A DNA stretch of 64,000 nucleotides from Pelobacter seleniigenes DSM 18267 (GCF_000711225.1 NZ_JOMG01000002.1:1624501-1688500); one strand, 5' to 3'. Positions 1 to 9,242 are shown, numbered from the stretch's first letter. Translations and numbers: made by a program. The notes: generated from the letters alone by a model not told the origin.

Positions 1-511
1 AACCGACCTGTTTGGCGAGCTGGTTGGCCTGCGCCGCATCGAACTGGGATTCCGAGGCCACCCCGCGCTGGCGCAAGGTCTTCATTCGTTCGAATTCGCG
101 CGCGCCGATGGCCAGCGCGCTGCGGGCTTCTGCCAGATTGGCCCTGGCCACGGCCAGGTCGGCTTTGGCCTGGGAAACCGCCTGGATATATTCCCCGTTA
201 TCCAGCTCCCCGACCGTTTGATTGCGCTGGACCGCATCGGCAATATTAGCGCTCAAGTGCACCACGCGGCCTGCCACTTTGGGCGCGACCACGAACTCGG
301 CGCGAGGGGCTAGAGCTCCGCTGAAGGAGCGCTGCAGTTCGATGGGGCCGTGTTCGATCGCGGTTACTTCAACCGGCGCCGGCCGCTTCGCCCCAGCCTT
401 GGCTCCCCCCGTCCTGCCTGCGGGATTGCGTAGCGCGACCTGCCAGACCAGGCCTGCTGCAGCGGCCCCCAGAATAATCAGCAAGACCATCTTGGCGGTG
501 GTTATCTTCAT
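1..511 (-). CDS. RND/HlyD-family efflux periplasmic adaptor subunit (partial, N-terminal part)
   Basis: Only the first ~170 codons are in the window; the gene runs off the left edge. The start is ATG at 511, and an in-frame ATG at 532 is a possible alternative. An N-terminal membrane anchor (about residues 5-22, MVLLIILGAAAAGLVW) is followed by an Ala/Lys/Pro linker. A lipoyl-like half then reads VEVTAIEHGPIELQRSFSG, APKVAGRVVHL and GELDNGEYIQAV, and an alpha-helical hairpin rich in Ala, Gln and Leu begins after it. This order is typical of membrane-fusion proteins of RND or ABC efflux systems, which bridge the inner-membrane pump and the outer-membrane channel. The pump gene should lie to the left. 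Substrate is unknown. Confidence 0.8.
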   Translation of the reverse strand, partial: MKITTAKMVLLIILGAAAAGLVWQVALRNPAGRTGGAKAGAKRPAPVEVTAIEHGPIELQRSFSGALAPRAEFVVAPKVAGRVVHLSANIADAVQRNQTVGELDNGEYIQAVSQAKADLAVARANLAEARSALAIGAREFERMKTLRQRGVASESQFDAAQANQLAKQVG

Positions 512-765
512 CGTTGTTGATCCGGATGTCATTGGGATATGAAGTGGCAACGCCTTATGAATCAGGGTGTTGCCTCGGTTATGACAGAATTCTTACCCGT
601 CAGCTACACAAATCATAACAAGTTTATGCGGATAAATACCATGCCGAAGGTCTGGATTAGGAGTTTTCAGGCGTGCATATACCCCTGGGGCGAAGCCAGA
701 CAAGCGTCTGAATCAAGAGGAGAGAGGCTGTCCGATGGGGTTCCCGGAGTAGCGCAAAGCCGGGC
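512..765. other. Intergenic region upstream of the efflux adaptor and downstream of bioC
   Basis: About 250 bp without a credible gene. It must hold the promoter of the leftward efflux gene. A short inverted repeat (CCCGG at 743-747 and CCGGG at 760-764) lies just past the bioC stop, but no U-tract follows it on the minus strand, so I do not call a terminator. Confidence 0.4.
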
Positions 766-1533
766 TCAGGAGGTGATAACGGACGACATGCTGCCCTTGA
801 AATAGGCGAGGCGATAACTGGCCGGGATGGTCCCGTCCTGGTTGGCGAACTCCTGTTCATAGCTGCGAATAAAGGCCTGCAACGCGGCCCGGCCACCTGC
901 TCGGCCGTGCCCGGAGTAACCGGCGCCGGTGGCTTGCTGGGTGTGCAACAGGGTCATCACATCAGGGTAAGAGCGGATGACGGTCTCTGCCTGCATGGTC
1001 ACGGTCTGCCGGGTGGTTCGCTGCAGCAGTTGCAGGAACTGCTGTTCGCCGGGGAGGGGATAGACCCGACCGAAACCGCTACTCTGGTTGAGCTGTGCCA
1101 TTTCGGCAAAGGTGCCGCGGCAGAACAGGGCAAAGAGGAAGGTTCCGCCCGGCCGCAGACAACTGAGCAGGCGAGGGATGGATTGCTCCGGCTGGCTGAG
1201 CCACTGCAGGCTGGAGGAGCTGACCAGCAGATCGATGCTGCCGGGGCGGATCGGCAAGGCTTCCGCATCAGCCTGAATCCTGTGAGGGGCCAGGTGCGCC
1301 GGCAGCCTGAGCAGGGGCGCGCGGGCGATATCCAAGGTGAGCAGGGTTTCGATCTTAACTCGATCAACCAGTTTTTCAGTGAACAGGCCATCGCCGCTGC
1401 CGATTTCCAGCACGGTCCGACAATGTTTCATATCCAGCAGCGCGGCCAACTTGGCAGCCGCCTCCGCCTGCACCGTGGCGGCCTGGCGATAACTGGCCGC
1501 GGCCCGGTCAAAAGAGCGCTGAACCGCTAACAT
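766..1533 (-). CDS. bioC: Malonyl-[acyl-carrier protein] O-methyltransferase BioC
   Basis: 255 aa class I SAM-dependent methyltransferase. Motif I is VLEIGSGDGLFTE at residues 41-53, with further motifs LTLDIARAP and LLVSSSSLQWL. The N-terminus (VQRSFDRAAASYRQAA) is typical of BioC. The enzyme methylates malonyl-ACP so that it enters fatty acid synthesis as the disguised pimelate precursor. It is the last gene of the leftward bioA-bioD-bioF-esterase-bioC operon, and its start overlaps the upstream esterase gene by 26 bp, which implies translational coupling. Operon context makes the assignment strong. Confidence 0.9.
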   Translation of the reverse strand: MLAVQRSFDRAAASYRQAATVQAEAAAKLAALLDMKHCRTVLEIGSGDGLFTEKLVDRVKIETLLTLDIARAPLLRLPAHLAPHRIQADAEALPIRPGSIDLLVSSSSLQWLSQPEQSIPRLLSCLRPGGTFLFALFCRGTFAEMAQLNQSSGFGRVYPLPGEQQFLQLLQRTTRQTVTMQAETVIRSYPDVMTLLHTQQATGAGYSGHGRAGGRAALQAFIRSYEQEFANQDGTIPASYRLAYFKGSMSSVITS

Positions 1534-2131
1534 CCGCGATGATCCTTGTCAGTTGGGGTTCTGTTGGCAGATGCGCTGCAGCAATACTGGTGACGGAAGC
1601 ATGGCCGAGGGCGCCCAGGGTGGCCTGAAAAGCCGCCTCCGGAACCAGTTGATCGTCCTGGCAACGAACCAGGGTTAGCCGGGAGGCGCGACCAGCTTCG
1701 GGTTTGGCTGTGGAGCTGTTGAGAAAGTCCAGCCCCGTGGCCAGGCTTTCGATCTGTTCTTTTTTCAACGGCGGGCAAGCCTGGTGGCGATTACCGCAGC
1801 GGGCCCAGAAATCCTCCACCGTGGCCTCTGCTTCCCGCAGCAGGCGCTGGCGCATTCGGTTGACAATACGCGGGGCCACGCAGTTCGGAAAATCCAGAAA
1901 AGGGGCGATCAGGATAATCTGTCCGGCAGTGCGGCCGGCCAGTTCCAGCTGTTTGAGGATCAAGTGAGCGCCGGTCGACCAGCCGATCAACAGCTCGCAT
2001 TCTGTGGCCAGGGCCTGCTCGATTTGCGCGGGGGAGTGGCTGAAAAAGGGGACCAGGAAGTCGACTCGCTCGGCAATATGCGGATACAGGCAGGGCAGGC
2101 CGGCCCAGCCGGAAACGAAGGTCACGCGCAT
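1508..2131 (-). CDS. Alpha/beta hydrolase, candidate pimeloyl-ACP methyl ester esterase (BioG/BioH-type role)
   Basis: 207 aa single-domain alpha/beta hydrolase. The nucleophile elbow GWSTGAH places Ser at residue 52; a likely acid lies in RCQDDQLVP (about residue 155) and a likely His in AAAHLPTEP near the C-terminus. It sits between bioF and bioC and overlaps both reading frames (10 bp with bioF, 26 bp with bioC). This is where many biotin operons encode the esterase that releases pimeloyl-ACP from its methyl ester. The short length and N-terminal FVSGWAG resemble BioG rather than E. coli BioH, but I cannot separate these subfamilies by eye. The esterase role is inferred from the operon and the triad. 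Confidence 0.75.
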   Translation of the reverse strand: MRVTFVSGWAGLPCLYPHIAERVDFLVPFFSHSPAQIEQALATECELLIGWSTGAHLILKQLELAGRTAGQIILIAPFLDFPNCVAPRIVNRMRQRLLREAEATVEDFWARCGNRHQACPPLKKEQIESLATGLDFLNSSTAKPEAGRASRLTLVRCQDDQLVPEAAFQATLGALGHASVTSIAAAHLPTEPQLTRIIADVSGSALF

Positions 2132-3285
2132 AAGACCTCCAGCAGAGTCGTGGTCAGGCGGTTGAATTCTTCCTCGCTCAGATCAGCGCGCAGGGCAATG
2201 CGCAGCCGCGCGGTTCCCTGTGGGACCGTGGGCGGTCGAATGGCGCCGACATAGATTCCGGCCGTGATCAGGCGCTGTTGCAGCTGCAGGACCCGGGTAT
2301 TGGTGCCGATGACCACCGGCACGATCTGCGAACAGGATCCGGCGGTGGCAAAGCCCTGTTCCTGCAGGTGTTCGCAGAGTTGCCGGGCCAGGTCGCGCAG
2401 GTGCAGGCCCGGGGCCGGATCTTCCTGGATCAGCCGGAGCGCGGCGAGGTTGGCAGCCAGGGTGGCCGGCGGCAGACCGGTGGTATAGATCAGGGACCGG
2501 CCGGTGTTGATGAGATAATCGATCAAAGAGCGGGAGCCCGCAACATAGCCGCCGAAGGAACCGAGGGCTTTGCTGAAGGTTCCCATCTGCAGATCGATCT
2601 CCTGAGCCACGCCAAGTTCATGGGCCAGACCCCGCCCTTGACCGAAGATGCCGGTGGCATGGGCTTCATCGATGACCAGCAGACAGTCATGCTGATGTTT
2701 GAGTTCGACCAGACGCTGCAGATCGGCCAGATCGCCGTCCATGCTGAATACGCTGTCGGTAACGATCAGCTTATAAGGGCAGGCGTGGTGTCTGTTCAAC
2801 AGTTCGGCAAGGTGGTCCAGATCGTTATGTCGATAGCGGATCTGTCTGGCTCCGGACAAAGTGATGCCGTCGAGGATACTGGCATGATTGAGGCGGTCGG
2901 AAAAAACCAGGGTATGACGATCGGCCAGGGATGCCATCAGGGCGAGGTTGGCCGTAAAGCCGCTGCTAAAGACCAGGGCGGCTTCCTGGCCTTTGCAGGC
3001 CGCGAGCTCCTTTTCCAGTGCGCTATACAGACTGTTGTTGCCGGTGACCAGCCGCGAAGCGCCGCTTGAGGTTCCGTATTCCTCAAGCGCTGCCCGGGCG
3101 GCCCGAGCCAGGATCGGGCTGCTGCTGAGACCGAGATAGTCGTTGGAGGCCAGGTTCAGCAGGGTTTTTCCGCCGAGTTGCAGGTATTTGTTGCGGGCGT
3201 TGCTGATGGCGGGCAGTTGGCGCAGTCGCCCCTCTTTCGCGAAGCCGTCCATGCGTTCCGTAATGCGTTGCAGAATGGGATTCAT
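2122..3285 (-). CDS. bioF: 8-amino-7-oxononanoate synthase BioF
   Basis: 387 aa PLP-dependent alpha-oxoamine synthase condensing pimeloyl-ACP (or -CoA) with L-alanine. Visible motifs are LNLASNDYLGLSS near the N-terminus, SSGFTANLALMA, VTDSVFSMDGD, VIDEAHATGIFG and the PLP-lysine motif MGTFSKALGSFGG. I chose ATG at 3285 rather than the longer frame from 3318: GGAGG lies just upstream, and this ATG overlaps the bioD stop as ATGA, the arrangement also seen between bioA and bioD. Third gene of the bio operon. Confidence 0.93.
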   Translation of the reverse strand: MNPILQRITERMDGFAKEGRLRQLPAISNARNKYLQLGGKTLLNLASNDYLGLSSSPILARAARAALEEYGTSSGASRLVTGNNSLYSALEKELAACKGQEAALVFSSGFTANLALMASLADRHTLVFSDRLNHASILDGITLSGARQIRYRHNDLDHLAELLNRHHACPYKLIVTDSVFSMDGDLADLQRLVELKHQHDCLLVIDEAHATGIFGQGRGLAHELGVAQEIDLQMGTFSKALGSFGGYVAGSRSLIDYLINTGRSLIYTTGLPPATLAANLAALRLIQEDPAPGLHLRDLARQLCEHLQEQGFATAGSCSQIVPVVIGTNTRVLQLQQRLITAGIYVGAIRPPTVPQGTARLRIALRADLSEEEFNRLTTTLLEVLCA

Positions 3286-3926
3286 CGGCAGCCTCCGCCA
3301 AAGTAGTCCAGGGCGCATTGCTGCAGGCTTGCAGCCGTCAGGTCGGGCAGCAGGGGAATCTGGGCGAGAACGCGCGTGGCTCCGAAAAGCTCAATGGCTT
3401 CGGCATTTTCCGGGGTTGGAGGGCCGTTCAGAACCACCCCGAAAACCTCCAAACCGGCATGGCGCAGGGCCTGCAGGCTGAGCAGGGTATGATTGATCGT
3501 TCCCAGCTCGCTTCGCGCGATCAGAATAACCGGGTAGTTCAGGGCGCGGATCAGATCGAGCATGAATTCCTGGTTGTTGAGAGGGACCAGCAGTCCACCG
3601 GCTCCTTCAACGATGAGCGGCCCGCTGATCTGCTCAATGTCGGCGAGAATTTGCTCAAGACTGATCTCAATTCCATCGATGCGGGCGGAAAGGTGTGGGG
3701 AGCAGGGGGTGCGGGTACAGTAGGATTCGGCCCAAAAATGCTCCGCCCCAAGCCCGCTCAACCGTTGGACCAGGGTGGTGTCGGTCTCCTCTTCGATGCC
3801 GCTCTGAATCGGTTTCAGGTAGCGGTAACCGAGGGTCCGCAACAACAGACTGCTGACCAGGGTTTTGCCGATTCCGGTGTCGGTACCGGTGACAAAGATG
3901 CGTTCGGGAAAGTCCGCAGGGGTCAT
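3282..3926 (-). CDS. bioD: ATP-dependent dethiobiotin synthetase BioD
   Basis: 214 aa. The P-loop GTDTGIGKT is at residues 14-22 and [11 protein letters not shown] is also present, both diagnostic of BioD. It carboxylates 7,8-diaminopelargonate and closes the ureido ring using ATP and CO2. The start at 3926 overlaps the bioA stop (ATGA) and is preceded by GAGGAG; a start three codons upstream is less likely. The gene is coupled to both neighbours by 4-bp overlaps. Confidence 0.93.
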   Translation of the reverse strand: MTPADFPERIFVTGTDTGIGKTLVSSLLLRTLGYRYLKPIQSGIEEETDTTLVQRLSGLGAEHFWAESYCTRTPCSPHLSARIDGIEISLEQILADIEQISGPLIVEGAGGLLVPLNNQEFMLDLIRALNYPVILIARSELGTINHTLLSLQALRHAGLEVFGVVLNGPPTPENAEAIELFGATRVLAQIPLLPDLTAASLQQCALDYFGGGCR

Positions 3927-5218
3927 TGGCCACACTCCTCGGCAACGGTTGCGACCATGGCTGTGGTCAGTTGGGAGAGCTGTGCGGGATTGATAATAAA
4001 CGGCGGCATGCAGTAGACCAGCCGGCCAAAAGGCCTGATCCAGACCCCGTGCTCGACAAACCTTTGTTGGATGGAGGCCATGTTGACCGGCTTTTCAAGC
4101 TCAATGACCCCGATGGCGCCCAGGCAGCGGACATCGGCAACCCCGGGAATATCCCGGGCCGGGGCGAGCCCTTGGCTAAGGCCAGCTTCGATCCCTTGCA
4201 CCTGTTGTTGCCAGGCCCCGCGTTGCAACAGGTCGATACTGGCGCAGGCAACGGCGCAGGCCAAAGGGTTGCCCATAAAGGTCGGCCCATGCATGAAGAC
4301 TCCGGGGCCCTGTTCAGGGTTGGAAACGGTCTCGGCAACGCTGCGACTGGCCAGGGTAGCGGCCAGAGTCAGATACCCGCCGGTCAAGGCTTTGCCGACA
4401 CAGCAGATATCCGGACTGACTCCGGCATGTTCGGCGGCAAACAGTTTGCCGGTGCGGCCGAAGCCGGTGGCGATCTCGTCGAAAATGAGCAGCACATCAT
4501 ACTCGTCGCACAGCTGGCGCAACTGCTTCAGATAATTGGGATGATAAAAGCGCATGCCCCCTGCGCCCTGGACGATGGGTTCGAGGATGACCGCGGCGAT
4601 CTCATTGCCATGGCCGGCCAGGCACTGTTCCAGTTCCCGGGTGTCATCCGGCTCGAAATCTTTACCAAACCGGCTGCGGGGTGGGGAGACAAAAAATTGT
4701 CTGGCCAGGATGGCGGAAAAATGCTGGTGCATGCCCCCTTGTGGATCGCATACCGACATGGCCCCGAAGGTGTCGCCGTGGTAACCGTTGCGCACAGTGA
4801 GAAACCGGGCTTTGCCCGGGCGCTTACGACCCAGTTGATACTGGATGGCCATCTTCATGGCGACTTCAACGGCGATGGAGCCGGAATCGCAGAGGAAGCA
4901 GCAGTCCAGCCCGGCCGGGGTCAGCTCGCAAAGGCGGCGGCCCAGCTCAATGGCCGGCTGATGGGTCAAACCGCCGAACATGACATGGGCCATGCGCTCG
5001 AGCTGAGCGGTCAGGGCCTGGTTTAGGAGCGGGTGATTGTAACCGTGAATGGCGGCCCACCATGAGGACATCCCGTCGATGAGGGTCCGACCGTCGCTGA
5101 GCTCCAGCAGGCAGCCGTGTGCTTTTTCGACTCCGTAAACTGGAAGAGGGGAGGTCATCGAAGTATAGGGATGCCAGAGATGGTCGCGGTCAAAGTTCAG
5201 GTCGGTGGTCTGTAACAT
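3923..5218 (-). CDS. bioA: Adenosylmethionine-8-amino-7-oxononanoate aminotransferase BioA
   Basis: 431 aa class III aminotransferase. The N-terminal WHPYTSM and [13 protein letters not shown] segments are typical of Bio[15 protein letters not shown] holds the cofactor-binding Asp, [11 protein letters not shown] the PLP-Schiff-base Lys, and [15 protein letters not shown] is also present. It converts KAPA to DAPA with SAM as amino donor. First gene of the leftward bio operon. The promoter lies in the 5219-5374 gap, controlled by the BirA-type operator shared with bioB. The ribosome binding site is weak. Confidence 0.95.
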   Translation of the reverse strand: MLQTTDLNFDRDHLWHPYTSMTSPLPVYGVEKAHGCLLELSDGRTLIDGMSSWWAAIHGYNHPLLNQALTAQLERMAHVMFGGLTHQPAIELGRRLCELTPAGLDCCFLCDSGSIAVEVAMKMAIQYQLGRKRPGKARFLTVRNGYHGDTFGAMSVCDPQGGMHQHFSAILARQFFVSPPRSRFGKDFEPDDTRELEQCLAGHGNEIAAVILEPIVQGAGGMRFYHPNYLKQLRQLCDEYDVLLIFDEIATGFGRTGKLFAAEHAGVSPDICCVGKALTGGYLTLAATLASRSVAETVSNPEQGPGVFMHGPTFMGNPLACAVACASIDLLQRGAWQQQVQGIEAGLSQGLAPARDIPGVADVRCLGAIGVIELEKPVNMASIQQRFVEHGVWIRPFGRLVYCMPPFIINPAQLSQLTTAMVATVAEECGQ

Positions 5219-5271
5219 GGTCTGGTAAACTTCTTTTGTCTGTTGGGTTGACGAGACTTTTCGCTAAAAAA

Positions 5272-5296
5272 TCTCACGCTCCGCCAGCATTGTCAA
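5272..5296 (-). promoter_or_regulatory. Predicted promoter of the leftward bioA operon
   Basis: On the minus strand TTGACA (5296-5291) is inside the left half-site of the operator. An AT-rich -10-like element (GATTTT/ATTTTT, about 5273-5268) follows at 17-18 bp spacing. It mirrors the bioB promoter on the other strand, giving back-to-back promoters under one operator. The -10 is weak, so the exact hexamer is uncertain. Confidence 0.5.
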
Positions 5297-5320
5297 CCTA
5301 TAAAAAAATATGGTTGACAA
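5290..5320. promoter_or_regulatory. BirA-type biotin operator (perfect 9-bp inverted repeat)
   Basis: TTGTCAACC at 5290-5298 and GGTTGACAA at 5312-5320 are exact reverse complements separated by an AT-rich 13-bp spacer. This matches the known BirA operator type (TTGTAAACC and GGTTTACAA half-sites) between divergent bio genes. Both half-sites contain TTGACA, so bound repressor would block both promoters. The spacer is a little shorter than the 14-16 bp I recall for other species. A further partial half-site (GGTTGACGA, 5246-5254) lies on the bioA side. Confidence 0.88.
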
Positions 5321-5342
5321 GAAAAGCAGCATTGCCTAGTCT
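5314..5342 (+). promoter_or_regulatory. Predicted sigma-70 promoter of bioB
   Basis: TTGACA at 5314-5319, a 17-bp spacer, then TAGTCT at 5337-5342. The -35 box is inside the right half-site of the BirA-type operator. The bioB ribosome binding site (AAGGAGG) and ATG follow about 30 bp downstream. Confidence 0.7.
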
Positions 5343-5374
5343 TCGGACAGTTACCGGCCAAGGAGGTTGTCCCG

Positions 5375-6358
5375 ATGCTCAAGGTTGCTCAATTGTTTGT
5401 GGAAAAAAGTCGCTCCGGACAGGTCCTCTCCGCAGATGAGGCGCTGCAGATCCTGACCGCCAAGGGTGCCATGCTGAGCGCATTTATGGCCGGGGCTCAG
5501 GGACTTAAGGAAAAATACCTGGGTGAAGGGGTGGAACTCTGCTCTATCATCAATGCCAAATCAGGGCACTGTGCCGAGAACTGCAGCTTTTGCGCTCAAT
5601 CCGCACACCATCAGGCCCGAGTTGACAGCTATCCGCTGAAATCCGCAGCAGAGATGTTGGCCGGAGCACAGGCCGCCGAGGCCCAGGGGAGCAGTTGTTA
5701 CGGGATTGTCACCAGTGGAACCAGGGTTGAGCCGGGGGCTGAGTTTGCCGAACTGTTGGAGGCGATCCGCGCCATTCGCGAGCAGACCAGGGTGATCCCC
5801 TCGGCCTCCATCGGCCTGCTCGATGCCGAAGCGGCGCGGGCCTTAGCCGAAGCGGGCTGCGGTACTTACCACCACAACCTGGAAACGGCACGATCATTTT
5901 TCCCGCAGATCTGCTCAACCCATGATTACGAAGAGGATGTGACCACCGTGCGGGTTGCCAAGCAGGCGGGAATGAAGGTTTGCTGCGGCGGGATTTTCGG
6001 GCTGGGCGAGTCGTTTCAACAGCGCTTTGAGCTGGGGCTGACCCTGCGCGAACTGGCTGTCGATTCGGTGCCCCTCAATTTTCTTAATCCGATTGATGGC
6101 ACTCCGCTGGCCGGCCAGCAGCTGCTGACGCCCATGGACTGCCTGCGCATCATCTGCCTGTTTCGCTACCTGCTGCCGGATAAAAAGATCACCATCTGCG
6201 GCGGCCGAGACATCAACCTGCGCGAGTTCCAGTCCGCCATTTTCATGGCCGGCGCCAGCGGGATGATGGTTGGCAATTACCTGACTTCAGCCGGGCGTGA
6301 CCTGGCGATGGATCGGCAGCTGTTAAAAGACGCCGAAGTTACGGTCAGCCATTGCTGA
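5375..6358 (+). CDS. bioB: Biotin synthase BioB
   Basis: 327 aa radical-SAM enzyme inserting sulfur into dethiobiotin. The [4Fe-4S]-SAM cluster cysteines are Cys66, Cys70 and Cys73 in GHCAENCSFC. Other family segments are SCYGIVTSGTR, YHHNLETARSFFP, GGIFGLGES, PLNFLNPIDGTPL and ICGGRDINLR. The start is preceded by AAGGAGG. Transcribed alone, divergently from bioA, under the shared BirA-type operator. Downstream is an inverted-repeat element. Confidence 0.97.
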   Translation: MLKVAQLFVEKSRSGQVLSADEALQILTAKGAMLSAFMAGAQGLKEKYLGEGVELCSIINAKSGHCAENCSFCAQSAHHQARVDSYPLKSAAEMLAGAQAAEAQGSSCYGIVTSGTRVEPGAEFAELLEAIRAIREQTRVIPSASIGLLDAEAARALAEAGCGTYHHNLETARSFFPQICSTHDYEEDVTTVRVAKQAGMKVCCGGIFGLGESFQQRFELGLTLRELAVDSVPLNFLNPIDGTPLAGQQLLTPMDCLRIICLFRYLLPDKKITICGGRDINLREFQSAIFMAGASGMMVGNYLTSAGRDLAMDRQLLKDAEVTVSHC

Positions 6359-6373
6359 GTTGTTTCCAGTTAA

Positions 6374-6444
6374 TTGCCATCCGGAAACAACTCTTTTCCA
6401 ATCTGAAAACTTAGCCGTTGCCCTTCGGAGTTTCCGGATGGCAA
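6374..6444. repeat. Dispersed CATCCGGAAAC inverted-repeat element, short copy
   Basis: A perfect 15-bp inverted repeat (TTGCCATCCGGAAAC at 6374-6388, its complement at 6430-6444) encloses a 41-bp centre. The centre contains CTCTTTTCC, CCAATCTGAAAACTTA and CCGTTG, all present in the larger copy at 9243-9430. It lies between the convergent ends of bioB and the kinase gene and may also act as a bidirectional terminator. The shared inner sequence shows that it is a repeat family rather than a chance hairpin. Confidence 0.75.
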
Positions 6445-6448
6445 CTCG

Positions 6449-9193
6449 TTAGGAATTTATTAAGCTCCTGATAGCATTGCGGAGTGTGCTGAGTCGGTAT
6501 GGTTTCTGGACGAAAGCGGCGACCTGTTTGCCGGCAAAGCGCTGGGTAACCTCAAATTCATTGTAACCACTGGAAATGATCACTTTGACCGCGGGATTGA
6601 TTTTCTTCAATTCCCGGAAACATTGCTCACCGTCCATTTTCGGCATGGTCAGATCGAGGATGACAAAGGCGATCTCCGGGTGGGCCCGATAAACCTCCAG
6701 CGCTTCTCTGCCGTCGACAGCGGTTAACGGGGTGAAGCCGGATTCCTTTAACATTTCTATGCCGATGCCCCGGGCGCTCTCTTCGTCATCGACCAGCAGC
6801 ACCGTTCCGCTTCCTTCCCAGTCCTCTTCCTGGACGGTCCCGTTAAAGAGCTGCGCCGGCTTTTCAGAGGCCGGCAGGAGGATCTTGAAGGTGGTTCCTT
6901 TGCCGGGCTCGCTATAGACTTTGATCGCGCCTTTATGACCGCGAACGATTCCCAGCACTGCTGACATCCCCAGTCCGCGGCCGGTAAACTTGGTGGAGAA
7001 GAAGGGGTCGAAGATTTTTGCCAGGGTCTCCTTGCTCATGCCGCAGCCGGTATCGGCAATTTCCAGATAAACATACAGGCCGTCAGAGAGATTCTCGTCC
7101 AGCCAGACATTGCGCAGATAGCTTTCATCGCAATCCATGCAGCCGGTCGAAATGGAAATAACCCCGCTTTTTTCGCCAATGGCTTCGGAGGCATTGATGA
7201 CCAGATTCATGATGATCTGGCGGATCTGGGTGGCATCGACATTGACGGCCGGCAAAGAAGCGTAGGGGCGCAGTCGTAATACCGCTTTTTTGGAAATGGA
7301 GACCTGCAGCATGTGCAGCATCTCCTGCAACAGAAAGTTGAGATCGATGGTCTCCAGGACGAATTTTCCCCGTCCGGAGTAGGCCAGCATCTGTTTGGCC
7401 AGGTCAGCGGCCCGCTCAGCTGCGTTCTCAATCTGCTTGAGGTTGTTGATGGCTGCGGCTCCCGGTGGCAGGCGTCTTTTGGTCAATTCCGAATGTCCCA
7501 TGATTGCGGCCAGCAGGTTGTTGAAATCATGGGCGATTCCTCCGGCGAGAATGCCGAGACTTTCAAGCTTTTGGGTCTGTACTATTTTCTTTTCCAATTG
7601 CCGCCGTTCTGTTTCGTTGCGTTTGCGCTCGGTAATATTGGAGACCAGTCCCAGATTGTAACCCTTGCCACGGTACTGGATGTAATTCGCATTGATCGCT
7701 ACGGGAAAGACGCTGCCATCTTTGCGCATATGAGCCGATTCGAAATTGGTCCCTCCCTGTCCCTGAAAGTTTTCCCAGAGCGAAAACCAGTCCTGCTGAG
7801 AAAAATGACGATCAATATCCCACACCGTCATTTGCAACAGTTCCTCTTTACTGTAGCCTAATTCGCGACTGGCTTCGTTGTTGACATACTGCATCTGCCC
7901 CTGTTCGTCAGTGAGATAGATCGCCTCCCCGATATGATCGATGGCAAAGGTTAAAAAAGCCATCTCCTCTTCCGTTTTCCTGCGTTCGGTCATATCCCGG
8001 GTAACGGAGAGAATGACCTGTTCCCCTGCCAAGTCAATAATTCGTGCCGACATAAAACCACTTTTAATGGAACCGTCTTTGGCCACAAATTCAGCCTCAA
8101 GATTATCGACATGGCCTTGTTCCATAAGTTGTCGAACCAAACTCTTTCGAGCGTCCAAATTTTTCCAGATGTTCAGGTCGACAGATGACCTGCCGATAAT
8201 GTCAGCGGAGGTGTATCCCAATATCCTTGTGAAACCATCATTGATTTCGATATAGGCTCCATCCGACAAGCGATTGAGACAGATCGAGTCCGGGCTGGTC
8301 ATAAAGGTTGTTTTGAATTTATGTTCACTGTCCTGCAGTTGTCGTTCCGCCTTTTTGCGCTCGGTGATGTCTTCGCCGGAAAAAAGGATGCCGCTAATCC
8401 CGTTGTCATCGTGAAGCAAACTGTTATGGAAGGCGATGATCCGTTCTGCTCCGGAACTGTCCAAAACAGGATTTTCGTAAAATTCAAGGGGTTTGAATTC
8501 TCCTGTCATCTGCCGCTGGAAGACGTCCTTGATTTCAGGCTGCACCGCGGCAGGCAGGCAGAGTTCAAACCAATTGTGGCCGAGCAGCGTACCTTCTGGG
8601 TAACCGAGAATCTCGTGCCCTTTCTTGTTCATCAGGATGATCTCGCCCTGTCTGTTCAGTGCCGCAAACATCACCCCGGCAATATCCAGATAAAGCTGGG
8701 CTTTTTCCTTTTCCCGGACAATCGCCTGCATGGCCTGCTGCTGTTTGGTAATGTCCCGGGTAACCCCTTCTACGCCGGCAATGTTGCCGTCTGCGTCATA
8801 AAAAAAGTGTGAATTCGTCATCGCCCACCAGATAGAGCCATCTTTACGCTTCAGGCTTGCTGCAAAGTTTTGTACCCGCCCCTTTTTATGGAGCATGGCA
8901 AGGAACTTTTCGCGCTCCTCAGGAATCAGGTAAAGATCCTCAGCAATATTCAGACCAAGGCATTCGTCCTGAGTATAACCGGTTAATTCGTAAACCGAGC
9001 GGGACAGGTAAATGAGGTTGCCGTTGAGATCGGCCCGGTAAAAAAGATCGGAGGTATTGTCGGCCAGAGAGCGGTACATTCTTTCTTTCTCTTCAAGCTC
9101 CTGGACCCGATCGAGCAGTTGTTGGTAGGTCGGTTCTTCCGGTGCCGGCACAGCATTGGTCCGATGGCAAGGATCTTCCATTGGATTCTTCAC
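6449..9193 (-). CDS. Multi-PAS hybrid sensor histidine kinase with C-terminal receiver domain
   Basis: 914 aa from the GTG at 9193, chosen because AAGGAAAGG lies just upstream; the open frame extends to an ATG at 9220 without a ribosome binding site. An N-terminal coiled coil (QQLLDRVQELEEKE) is followed by four PAS/PAC units (SLADNTSDLFYRADLNG, IAGVMFAALNRQGE, TSPDSICLNRLSDG, IDHIGEAIYLTDEQG). Then come a phosphoacceptor domain with His in GGIAHDFNNLLA, an ATPase domain (NLVINASEAIG, DTGCGMSKE, GRGLGMSAV) and a receiver domain (VLLVDDEESA, phospho-Asp in VILDLTMPKMDG, Lys in FVQKPY). No membrane segments are visible, so it is probably cytosolic. No separate regulator gene is adjacent, and the signal sensed is unknown. 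Confidence 0.93.
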   Translation of the reverse strand: MKNPMEDPCHRTNAVPAPEEPTYQQLLDRVQELEEKERMYRSLADNTSDLFYRADLNGNLIYLSRSVYELTGYTQDECLGLNIAEDLYLIPEEREKFLAMLHKKGRVQNFAASLKRKDGSIWWAMTNSHFFYDADGNIAGVEGVTRDITKQQQAMQAIVREKEKAQLYLDIAGVMFAALNRQGEIILMNKKGHEILGYPEGTLLGHNWFELCLPAAVQPEIKDVFQRQMTGEFKPLEFYENPVLDSSGAERIIAFHNSLLHDDNGISGILFSGEDITERKKAERQLQDSEHKFKTTFMTSPDSICLNRLSDGAYIEINDGFTRILGYTSADIIGRSSVDLNIWKNLDARKSLVRQLMEQGHVDNLEAEFVAKDGSIKSGFMSARIIDLAGEQVILSVTRDMTERRKTEEEMAFLTFAIDHIGEAIYLTDEQGQMQYVNNEASRELGYSKEELLQMTVWDIDRHFSQQDWFSLWENFQGQGGTNFESAHMRKDGSVFPVAINANYIQYRGKGYNLGLVSNITERKRNETERRQLEKKIVQTQKLESLGILAGGIAHDFNNLLAAIMGHSELTKRRLPPGAAAINNLKQIENAAERAADLAKQMLAYSGRGKFVLETIDLNFLLQEMLHMLQVSISKKAVLRLRPYASLPAVNVDATQIRQIIMNLVINASEAIGEKSGVISISTGCMDCDESYLRNVWLDENLSDGLYVYLEIADTGCGMSKETLAKIFDPFFSTKFTGRGLGMSAVLGIVRGHKGAIKVYSEPGKGTTFKILLPASEKPAQLFNGTVQEEDWEGSGTVLLVDDEESARGIGIEMLKESGFTPLTAVDGREALEVYRAHPEIAFVILDLTMPKMDGEQCFRELKKINPAVKVIISSGYNEFEVTQRFAGKQVAAFVQKPYRLSTLRNAIRSLINS

Positions 9194-9242
9194 AGTTTTT
9201 CCTTTCCTTGCGAGCAGCATAATAACGGCAGTTTTCCAGAGT

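Noticed and set aside
2278-3069. 263-codon plus-strand open frame opposite bioF
   Set aside because: Exact antisense of bioF, no ribosome binding site and no recognisable domain; the bioF frame is clearly coding.
3926-5026. 366-codon plus-strand open frame opposite bioA
   Set aside because: Antisense shadow of bioA in a GC-rich genome.
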